This document shows, one piece after another, positions 22,801 to 34,800 of a DNA stretch of 64,000 nucleotides. The notes beneath the pieces were generated by a model that searched no databases, was not told where the DNA came from, and worked only from the letters and a program-made list of their open reading frames with translations. The translations under genes and the position numbers were made by a program. The DNA is from Scolanthus callimorphus (lineage: Eukaryota; Cnidaria; Anthozoa; Actiniaria; Edwardsiidae): assembly GCA_033964015.1 (NCBI GenBank), contig CM066912.1:19641073-19705072 (forward strand), in the 5' to 3' direction. Each line of letters starts with the position of its first letter. Position 1 is the first letter of the stretch.

Positions 22801-25800
22801 CAGCTTTTGCTGAGTGTTAGGGACCGGTCATTATTTATCCCCTGGGGGGGATCACTTCATTTTGGGGCGAGAGAAAGGGGGGATCTCTCAAAACCTGAAG
22901 CCCTGAAAGGGGGACCACAAGAAATTTTCTAAGTAGTTATTCCAGTAACTTCTCTTTCATTTGCATTTTTCTACCTCACTTCACTCAATACATATTCATG
23001 ACTTTCACGGACTTCTTTTCTGATTTCTTTTCTTCCCGGCCGATTCCACATGTCGGGGCAGCTACAGAAAAGGCCCGGTCTCCATAATTAACGGTGCGAC
23101 TGCGGGGAACACTCAATTGACATGATGAAGACGATCTGAGGCTCCTGGAGGGTTGATACCTCTGTATATGTTTACTAAAGTAAGAAGGAGCTAAGTCATA
23201 TTGAGCTTTAAATGTAATCAAAAGGATCTTAAATTCAATTCTTTGCTCAATTGGCAGCCAGTGAAGTTCTCCCAAAATAGGGGTGACGTGGTCATACTTG
23301 CGCGTATAGGTTAGTAACCGTGCGGCCGCGTTCTGGACGTACTGTAACTTCTGTGTGAGATTTGTTTTGTGCAATCTTGTCAGCAAGCTGCTTAAGAAAG
23401 TGCATGCACTCGTTCCCCACCCCTCCATTCGTTCCAAAAACCAAGGGTGTGAACGATGCCATCTCAACGTCGAGCTGCTGGTACTTTCTTTTCTTCTCCT
23501 CTTCTAGGTCTTTAAATACATCTGAGGTTGTTTTTCTTCTGGTAGCATCTGGAGTTAACATGCGTCACTCTAACATAAAAAAAATGCTGTAACTCCTCTG
23601 GTCCAGAATCCTCCTGTCTTGATGTCTAACCTTGTCTCTGTGCTGGTGACCGCGCCCTTAAGGCGTAGCCGCTCGTTATCTAGGGGATGTAGGCGTGGAT
23701 CAGGTTCAACATTTGGGCAAGCCTTGTTCATAAGTGAAGTTAGTAAGTTGCGCACCCCATCATGCCTCTGTGCTATAAATCCACCCTTTTTGCATGAGAG
23801 GGCGTGAGTCACGTCGAATTTCTCCCCACAGACGCATTGGCTAGGGAAGTCTGCAAGGGGCAGATTGTACGGCCGAAGGCGCAGTTAAATAATGAAATTA
23901 ATAATGATAATGAAAATATACCCTTTCCGGGATACGTTGTCACCCAAAAAGCTTATAAGCTTGGTGCGCTAGGGGAGTATGGGTAAAGATTAATTTAAAT
24001 TTCTGTAAACTATTAGAAACAAACATGCTTGGAAATGTGCTGAATTTTTATCATTTCACCTGTGGTTGCGATAACTGTCTGAATTCAGATCAAACAGTAG
24101 CAGTTTAAATGCCCCCATCATCCTTTGCGCTTCAAGCTAATAGGCTTTTTGGGTGACAACGTTTCCCGGAAACGGTATATAATAATGATAATAATATGTT
24201 TGAAAATATAGCATTACAGTCCATTAAACTTAAGTCTAGTCTTATAAAGTTCAATGTTATCACTCTCTCGCATTTTTCTCGTGCCTTGGTTTTGATAAAC
24301 GCATTAAATAAAAAGAAAAGATATATGAACATTCCATTTTGTGTACAGTTACTATTGGACTACGTCAATCGGCCATTTTGTAAGAAGTTAGTCAATCAGA
24401 AACCGAGTACAGAATATTGGATATTGACTTTCTTGAGATCTTAGACATCGAAATATTCGCTTTTCTCTAAATGTTGTGAAAATTATGAGCAGAAAAAATT
24501 AAAACATTTTATTATTAATCGTCAGACGTATTGCAAGTATTAAATTCGGTTTGAATTTTTAAATGACAAACTTTTTACGGAATGGCCCCGTTGACGTAGT
24601 CGCATCGCACAGTAAAACCTAGAAGGGTCGCCGCAAATGACGAATTTATTATTCCTTATGTGCGTGACCGACGCGCGGCACAAATTATGAATTTCTTTCC
24701 ATGTAACGTCAAACTTACGCTAAGCTAATACCAAAGAGGCAGCTCCAATGTTATTATCAGTATTATTTGAAATATAAAATCTTGAATATTGAAATTTGGA
24801 CTGCATTTTCTAAAATGAATAATAAAAACAATAATGCAGTAATGAATTGAATATTCCAATCTAACTAATTAATGTTCATGAGGACAAATTTGTTATAACC
24901 TGCCACATTTATAATAGTTACCACATTTGTATAATAACATTGTGCTACATGCAGTAATGACTGCAAACGCTAACATCCAACAACTATCGCTAGCCAGAGG
25001 ACTTTGAGATGCAACTGACACCACTGGGTAACTATTCAACTGTTTCTGACTTTTATCTACTTATTTCTTAGAACTTAACTTATTTGTGACCATTTTAGAC
25101 ATTGAACTTGCAAAACCTAATAAACCGTTAGGTTCTGAAGCCGTGGACTAAACCTGGTTGTTCGATACAGTAACTAGGTTAACTGAAATGCATGGAAAGG
25201 GGAATTACAAGTTACGTAATTCATAACTATCAAAGCTTACTGAAGGGAAGACTCCAAGACAAACAAACTTGGGTGAAATAGAGAAGCGCGGTGGTCATGT
25301 GATGTGACGTCATCAAAGTTCATATCTCGTGAAGGAAGACTCAAAGAAATTTTGGTCGGCAGTTTCGAGCGTTTGGTCGGCAGGAGGAGCGCAACGAAGT
25401 GGTCACATGATGTGGGTGCCTGTGACCCGCTTTTCAGAAGAAAAATACAGACATTAACCCTATTCAGACTGGGGGGGGGGGCTTTTCGAGCCCCCCCTCA
25501 AGTAAAATCCTGATTACTCTAAAACCACTGCAGCTATGATGGTGAAACTTCGTGACTTTTCCTAAAATTTATCTGGGGACATTTTGGTGTCAATGACATG
25601 TCAGTGTCAACGACCCAGTTTCCATAGCAACCACTTTTTGACATGCATGTTTTGCAAAACTCGAAAAAACGTGAATTTTTCATATTTCAAGCTTAATGTT
25701 GGACATATTGTCCAATTTATGACTATCGGAGCTTGTACTCATTAGTAATTTACGTACAGGCTAATTAATTTTTGACACAAAATCTTTGGGGGGGGAGGGG

Positions 25801-28800
25801 TCGGGGGATTTTGTTCATTTTAACAAATGGTCTAAAACTAGATTTGGGATTCACAAATATCCTTTTAATTCAACTTTTTGAATGTCAAACACTTCTTTGA
25901 TGAGTATTTTGTACATTTTGACCATTTTTTTCTCATTGAGTATTTATCTGAAGAGTCAAATGGAAATTAAATGAAATCCAAGATGGCGGATCCAAGATGG
26001 CGGATCCAAGATGGCGGACAATATTTTCAAAAGTCGTCATTATGACACAAGTTTAATGAAATTTATGTGTTAATGTCACAAATCATTACATTTACATTAT
26101 CTTGATGTTAACTAGTTGGCTTTTAGAGTACTATCTACCAAGTTTTTGGAAGTTAATTAAAATTACTTAAAAATTGATAAAACATTGAGAATGACGTCAT
26201 TGTGACGTCACATTTTGCTCCCACGTGACAAAAATAGGTGTGGTGATTTGTCTAAGGCTCATGGTCATTGTGTGAAAGTTTGATGATCATAGCTCCAGTG
26301 GTTCCAGAGATATAGAGGAGGGCCGAATTAGCCCCCCCCCCCCCCCCCAGTCACAGATGGTCAAAAAAAGCCCAGGGGGACTCCCTATATTCGAATGCTA
26401 GGGGTGACCGTCGTATTTTTTAGGGGTTGAAATCGGCGATCTGGTATTTTTTAGGGGTTCGAAAATAAAAAAACGGTACAGTAAGGAAAATAGGTATTTT
26501 TTAGGGGGTTCTCACGCAAATAAGGTAGTGTTTTTGAAAGTCGAGAGGATACATTTGATGTATATTAACTAAACGGCCAGAATAAAATTTAATCTGTCAA
26601 AATTGTTGGTATTTTTTAGGGTATTTTCAGACTGAGGGGTATTTTTTAGGGTGGAAATTTTTTCCGACCAGGTATTTTTTAGGGTCAAAATTCGAGTTTC
26701 CCGACGGTCACCCCTAGCATTTTAACCTTAGAGTCCCCCCCCCCCCCCCCCCCCCCCTCTCAAATCCTGGCCACGCCAGTGTGATATGACGTCAGGTAGA
26801 CGTCAACGACTACGTCAACTTTTAAAAAGGTGTCAAATCAAGAACTATAAACGAACTGTTTTAATCGTTAGTTGTACACAAGAACACGAGTCTTTACAAC
26901 TGGAACGTCACATGCATTAAATATCGAACTCACGTCAGTGGCGCGACCGTCACGCAATGCTAGTAATGTCACAGCCCAGACCGTTTATTTTCGAGGTCAA
27001 TGTGGACCGTCGAGGTCACGAAATACTGTCGGAAATCTTTAAAAGAACATTAACAAATAACAATCCACAGACACACCGAAAACATTTTTGTAGGATCGCT
27101 CTAAACAGGGTTGTTATTGGTAGTTTATAATCATTTATAGGCGATGAACTGGCGAAATATAAACCCTAAATAGTTCACCGGTGTTGTTTTTATCTGATTT
27201 TGCTTGGATAGCCGTCCCTCAAAATACAGGATCACTGATTTAAATCCTTGAAAAAATACGACGGTTATTCTTACCAGTAGAATATATAGGAGGCTAGAGA
27301 CCAAAGCTGAGTGAGAATATGCAAAATAATTAAAACTAATTATAGGGGAGGCTGGTCGTCACCGCCCACACTTTCGATCACCACTGAGAAGTTTTTTATT
27401 TTATTTTGCAGGTGAAGAAATGTGGTTTCGAACACATGATCGTAGCGTCGTTCTCCCACATGACTCGCTTGGGTGATACGTTCATCAAGCAGCTCCACGA
27501 GAGAGGCGAAGACATGAGTAAGAAATGGGCGTTTTCTGAGTTCGTGGAAAAAATCGATAAGAACAAGGTGCCCGTGGGAGAGGTGATCCCAGTCGGACTC
27601 AAGAAATGCAAAGAACTTGGAATCAAGAACACGATCATTGAGATGGATCTGGTGTACAATGCGATAGATTACAAAAAGTTCAATCTCAAGGCCATATGTG
27701 ACCTTATAGATGCCAGGTATGGTATAGTTCATGTTATATAACCGATTTGCCTAAATGCCTTTCTTGGCGCTGATGACTGATGATAAGGCGTTACATGCGA
27801 CGCGACATCATATGATCTGACACAAAAATACGTCTGTGATGCGACCTAACATGACATCAACTGATTTAAGATCACAAGACATGACAAGTGAGGCGACTTG
27901 ACTTGACATGAAACAGCACGGAACTGCGTGAAGTGACGCGACCTGACATGACATCAACTGATTTAAGATCACAAGACATGACAAGTGAGGCGACTTGACT
28001 TGACATGAAACAGCACGGAACTGCGTGAAGTGACGCGACCTGACATGACATCAACTGATTTAAGATCACAAGACATGACAAGTGAGGCGACTTGACTTGA
28101 CATGAAACAGCACGGAACTGCGTGAAGTGACGCGACCTGACATGACATCAACTGATTTAAGATCACAAGACATGACAAGTGAGGCGACTTGACTTGACAT
28201 GAAACAGCACGGAACAGCGTGAAGTGACGCGACCTGACATGACACAAGATGACAAGGCATGGCATAATGTGACGTGACCTGACATGACACAAGATAACAA
28301 GGCATGACATAATGTGACGTGACGTGATCTGACATGACACAAGATGACAAGGCATGGCATAATGTGACGTGACGTGACATGACATGACACAAGATAACAA
28401 AGCATGACATAATGTGACGTGACGTGATCTGACTTGACACAAAACAATGTGACGCGACGAGACTGTGTGAAATGTTGCGACCTGACATGACAGATGACAA
28501 GGCATGGCATGGCGTGACATGACCTGACTTGGCACGAACAGACACAGAATGTCAAGGCATGACGTTATGTCAGGTGACATGACTTGACATTGCACGACTT
28601 GAGATGACATGACGTGAACATAGGTGACAAGACATGGCGCGTTGAGTCGTGTCTTAAAGTAACACGGCACTGAATATGAAACGTGACGTTAACTGACTAG
28701 ACATGAACTGGAATAGGATAACAAGACATGGTAAAAAGTGACGTGACACGAAACCGGGAACTGTGTGACGTGACTGACGTGAACTGGCATAGGATAACAG

Positions 28801-31800
28801 TGCGACAAAATGTGACGTGACATGGCATGACACGACATGGCACGGAATTGTGTGACATGACGCAACCTGACGTGACATGAAACGGCATAGAATGGCAAGA
28901 TATGCGTCGTGACACGTGTGACGTGAGGCGACCTGATGAGCTAACATGAATGGTATACTATCCACAAGAGAGGAGAAAACTCGGTGTTCTGATTTAGAAA
29001 ATGTTTTGGTTTAAGTAAATCACGAATATGATGAATGTCTTTGATATTTTTCTAAGGGTTGCATGGGTGCGGGAAAACATGGCGAAGGACTCACTCATCG
29101 TGTTCAACCTCCGGGATTTCCCTGATGCGATGAGGACGAAACCTCGCAGAATTATGGCGATCGTGCGTCACATCTCAAAGATGAAAAATCCAATTTTTGG
29201 CATTGTATACGAAGAGTCAGGTAGGAAGTTTATCTGCCTGCATGCTTATCTGTCAATCGGCTTTTTCTTGGTGTTGCAAGGCACCAGAGGCATAAAGACA
29301 ATAGAAGACAAAAGACCGTAGAACGAAACAATAAGATGTTATACAATAGCTCCAATCCAAAATACAATACATCTTGGAACACCAAGAAAGACCCTGTCAA
29401 TCTGCCTGCCTGCCTCATGTCTGCGAAACTGTCCGCCTATCTGTCTGTCTGGGTTTCTGTTCGTCAGTCCGTCCGACTGTTTGCCTGTCATAATCTGTCA
29501 CTTCCAAATCAGCTCAAGAAGCAGATAACAGCCGTACAAATTGTGTAAGCCTTGCGCTTGTAACCAGTATTTTACATAACTAGCTTGGGAAAGCAACCAC
29601 TACTTAGCGTTCGTCCTAAGGGCTCCTCGCTCACAGGACATTTCTGCAGAAACCCATGAATGGGAAAAGCTGAATTCCCATGGTAGAAGAATGGGAAGTG
29701 TTTGAATTTCCCATGGCTATCCAAACACGTTCGAACACTTCCCATGCGTGTGTCTCGGGATATTCAACTTTTCCCATTCATGGGTCTCTGCATAAAATTC
29801 CCGTGTATACAGCAGTGCAGACAACGTGCTTATATTCTCGAACCCAGAGCTCCCCGGCTCGTCGCCTCCCAGGGGAGCCTCTGGTGACATCCATTTCAGG
29901 GCCTTTGCTGATTGGCTGAAATGACGCCGAGGCATACATAAAAGTAGCTTAATCTCGCTTTATAAAAACGTATCTCTCAAACATAACGCTGATGTTCGTT
30001 TCCTAGTCGTCTGTTTAACCTATGGCTTCGACTTGAACGCTCTCAAAGCAATTGTGGGTATCTACTTCATCGCTGAATGCCATATAGTCGTCTTCTAATA
30101 GAACGAGGCATAATCAAACAAAAGGACCATTCATATTCAAATAAGGCGGCTATTGTGACATTCAGCGATGAAGCATATACCCAATTGTGGGCATAAAACC
30201 ACAATTTTCTTTTGAGCATGCGTCGGTGGCTGTCACCAAAGCCTCCCCCGCGAGGTGACTAGCCGGGGAGCTCTGGGTACGAGAATAACGTGCTAATTGA
30301 CGCTTTGCTTTCACCTCAGGTAAAACCTGATTCAAGAACTGGGCATGTGGACAAGAGCTGTACGCGACGAGATGATTAGTTGCGGTTTCGAGAAGGGCCA
30401 CCTTCTCGTTCACACGCATGAGCAGTGGGGTCTGCAGGACGCTGTGCAGTTGGAATGTCTGGCAAACGGCGCCACGGGGATATGGGCAGGGCTTAGCATT
30501 GAAGGTGCATCCATGGGCCATGCCTGTTCTACTGTCACACTAATGAACCTAGTGCGCATGGGCAACAAAAAGGTAGGTGCAAACCGTTCTCGCACCCAGA
30601 GCCTCCCGGCTAGTCATTTCGCGGGGTAGACTCTCGTAGTACATTCTCTTACCAAGAGCTCTCCTGCTCGTCTCCTCGCGGGGGAGGCTCTGGTGACAGC
30701 CATTGATGCATGCGCTAGATTTGATACAGAGCCGTTGAGAGAAAGATCTTTCTGCACATGCACCAACGTTCAAAACCAGCCAATCAGCAACGGTCCTCAG
30801 ATGGATGTCACCAGAGCCTCCCCTGCGCGCGAGGAGCGAGCCGGGGAGCTCTGGGTACGAGAATGCTCGTAGTACTGCTATAGTCGTCGCTGATTTGCTG
30901 CATGCGCAGAAAGGTCTTTCTCTCAGCGGCTTTGCATCAAATCTCACGCATGCGTCAGTTGCGATGCGACGAGCCTAAGAGCACATTTGAGAATTGGTGT
31001 TGACCGTCGGAATTTTAACCAACCATTTACATCCAATATTAAGTTAAATGTAATGTTCTTTCGCTTATGACGGTTGCCAAACCTGTTAAAAGTTAGTATT
31101 GATGTCAATCTCGTACCCAGAACCAGTCATCTTTTGGCCAGCGGCAAGATTCGGGCCTCTGGGGGAACCTGATTTGTGAGCATGCGTGGTAGATCTTGAT
31201 CATACATAAAACATAACGACCTTTCAAACTGGAAACCCGGAATCTGGGTTTTAAAAAATCGATCCCTCCAGAGCCCCAAATCTTGCCGCTGATGTGAGAC
31301 TCTGGGTACGAGATTGGTATTGATGTATTTCAAGGGGCACTCGCACACTTGCCTGACAACACTATAGATTTTTATTGATTTAACAGCTCATTTAACAAAT
31401 CTGGACTGTTATTTAGGTTATTCCCGCTAAACTTAAATGTATTTTTGGTGATTAGAATTACACTTATTTTTTGACAGGTTGTACAAAAATTAAGCGTTCG
31501 AGAGCCCCTTTAAACCAGGCTACTGCTTGGGACATCGAGTCCGTTAGTTTGCCCCATTCTGTTCCTTCCTCATACTTTTAATATTTCTAGGCATATTCTT
31601 TATGTGAGTTATATGTGAACAGATGAAGTCAACTAAATAAATAAATAATAAATCAATACTTAAGACTCTGCAAACCGTATTTTTTGCCAGATTTTAGAGA
31701 AGTACAATTGTACTGAGCTGCGTCGGGCTGCGATCGCTGTTACCAAGATCGTGACAGGGCATGACAGCTACGGTTTGCAGCCCATATACGGCGCACGCGC

Positions 31801-34800
31801 ACTGGACATGGTGTTTGGTATGGATCAGTTTCTTCCAAACTCAAAAGAATTCAGGTAAGCTTAAAGCATCGGACTGCCTGTGCTTTTAAATCTCGTCTCA
31901 GGCCCTTTGGCCGAGGAAAATAATAACAAAAATGGCGACCAAGAAAACGATGTTTCTTGAACATTTACAAGTTCTGGTGAATTTTCTGCCATCAGATAGC
32001 AATAAAAATACTTACAGACCTACCAAATAAAGTAAGGAGAATTTCTTAATAAGGAAGTTTTGCAATATCGGCAAGTTTTTTTTTTTCTTGACATAATCCC
32101 AGTTGCATTACCCGCAAACGCAAAAACGTTTGAATTTTGGACGTTAATTTTTCGGACTAGTTCAGACAAAACGGTTGTATAATAAACATAAACTTGTTTT
32201 CATCACGTGGTTTTCATAGCATGGCTAAGTTCTTTGGTGAAGAGCCCGTCATGCGCATGACCACCTTAGCATCGCCTGCGATGATTGTTCAACGACTAAC
32301 GAACTTGTTTGGAGAAGACCCGCAGTTTACTGAAGAACGTGGACAAAGGATGAAGGAGGTATGGAAGGCATAATCCATCAAGCAACTTTTGTTTCCTCTA
32401 CTGCAACTTTTTACTGTTTATCTAATCAATATGACTGCGACCTTATTCATGTGTCTGTCCCGTAAACTGCATATCATCAAAGCTGAGACCAATCAAGCGT
32501 AGAGCACGCAAAGCGTAGATCAACCAAAGCTTAGATAAGTAGTATAGTAGGTATGTACCTATTATACTGCTAAGATCAACCAAAGCTCAAAGCGTAGACC
32601 AATCAAAGCGTAGACCAACCAAAAGTTAGATCAACCAAAGCTTAGACCAATCAAAGCGTAGACCACGCTAAGCAAGGACCATTCCTTTACGTAGATTAAT
32701 CCAAGCATAGACCAATCAAAGCGTAGACCGATTCAAGGTTAGATCAATCCAAACCAAGAATCAATCCAAACTGAGACCAATCAAAGCTTAGACCAATCAC
32801 AGCTTAGACCAATCAAAGCTTAGAACAATCGAAGCTCAGAACAATCCAAGCTTAGACCACTCAAAGCGTAGACCAATCCAGGCTTAGACCACTCAAAGCG
32901 TCTTCCAAGCTTAGACCAATCAAAGCTTAGACCAATCAAAGCGTAGACCACTCAAAGCTTAGACCACTCAACGTGTAGATCAATCAAACCGTAGACCAAT
33001 CAAAGCTTAGACCACTCAAAGCGTAGACCAATCAAAGCGTAGACCAATCAAAACGTAGACAGGCCCGTAGCTCACGCCCTTGTTCGTTGTTTTAATTCAT
33101 ATCAAGAAAGTGCTGTCGTTTTTTATGGCACATCCGCGCGGGCTGCCTGTGGTGTTCAAAACGTGGCTCAGGCCCCTCGGCGGGGGGCAAAAACAAAATG
33201 GCGGCCAAGAGGACGATGTTTGTCGAGTATCTGTAAGTTTTGGTAAATTGTCCAGCTTTTTTCGCTAAGATATGAGGAAAAGTACTTACAGACCTTCCAA
33301 ATAAGGTAAGGGGAATTTCCTAATAAGGAAGTTTTGCAACGTTGTCAAAACGACAGTTTTTGGCGAAATTTTCTTGAAATGTTTCCAGAGAAAACACACT
33401 ATATACACAGTATTTATAGCATTTTTGTCGTGTTTCCTAGCTGTTTTTTTTTAAGCAAAAACCTCGTTTTTCTGGCCTCAGGGAGGTTCGTTCGAACCCC
33501 TCAAACCCCCTCTCCTACGGGCCTGGTAGACCAATTAACCCTATTCAGACTGGGGGAGGGGGGGGGGTCTTTTCGAGCCCCCCCTCCAGTAAAATCCTGA
33601 TTACTCTAAAACCACTGCAGCTATGATGGTGAAACTTCGTGACTTTTCCTAATCTGGGGACATTTTGGTGTCAATGACATGTCAGTGTTAACGGCCCAGT
33701 TTCCATGGCAACCAATTTTTGACATGCATGTTTTGCAAAACTCGAAAAAACGTGAATTTTTCATATTTCAAACTTAATGTTGGACACATAGCCCCATTTA
33801 TGACTATCGGAGCTTGTACTCATTAGTAATTTATGTACAGGCTAATTAATTTTTGACACACAATCTTTGGGGGGGAGGGGTAGGGGGATTTTGTTCATTT
33901 TAACATATGATCTAAAACTAGCTCTGGGATTCACAAATATCCTTTTAATTCAACTTTTTGAATGTCAAACACTTCTTTGATGAATATTTTGTACGTTTTG
34001 ACAATTTTTTTCTCATTGAGTATTTATCTGAAGAGTCAAATGGAAATGAAATGAAATCCAAGATGGCGGATCCAAGATGGCGGACAATATTTTCAAAAGT
34101 CGTCATGCATTATGACGCAAGTTGAATAAAATTTATGTGTTAATGTCACAAATTATTACATTTACATTATCTTGATGTTAATTAGTTGGCTTTTAGAGTA
34201 TTATCTACCAAGTTTTTGGAAGTTAATTAAAATTACTTAAAAATTGATAAAACATTGAGAATGACGTCATTCTGACGTCACATTTTGCTCCCACGTGACA
34301 AAAATGTGTGGTGTGGTGATTTGTCTAAGGCTCATGGTCATTGTGTGAAAGTTTGATGATCATAGCCCTAGTGGTTCCGGAGATATAGAGGGGGGGGGGG
34401 GGGGGAATTAGCCCCCCCCCCCCCCCCCAGTCACAGATGGTCAAAAAAAGCCCAGTCTGAATAGGGTTAAAGCGTAGACCAATCAAAGCATAGACCAATC
34501 AAAGCGTAGACAGAGTTCCCTTTTTTGTGTCTCCAGGTAATGCTGGAGGACCTACATGCCAACCGGAAGGAGGAGTACATGAGTGCTAGCGGCCTTGCTA
34601 TGCTGTTTGATCGTTCTGGGGGCAAACTGACAGAGAAGATGAGTGAAGTGCTCGCAAAGAATAAAGCTTCTTGTGTACACATCCAGGAACTGATTGCCGA
34701 AGTAAGATCAAACAAAGTTCCTTATTTTACTTTCTGTCTTTCTTTAATAAAGCAACGCTGATATTGAAATAAATTATTTGTCTTGAGTGGGCTAACTCCG

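Noticed and set aside
27872..28670. Long minus-strand open frames (up to 233 codons) rich in Cys, His, Ser and Met
   Set aside because: They are translation of the TGAC-rich satellite; the period of the protein repeats follows the DNA repeat and all frames stay open.
32475..33059. CRISPR-like array of short repeats
   Set aside because: Units are contiguous with no unique spacers and lie in an intron of an animal gene; it is a minisatellite.
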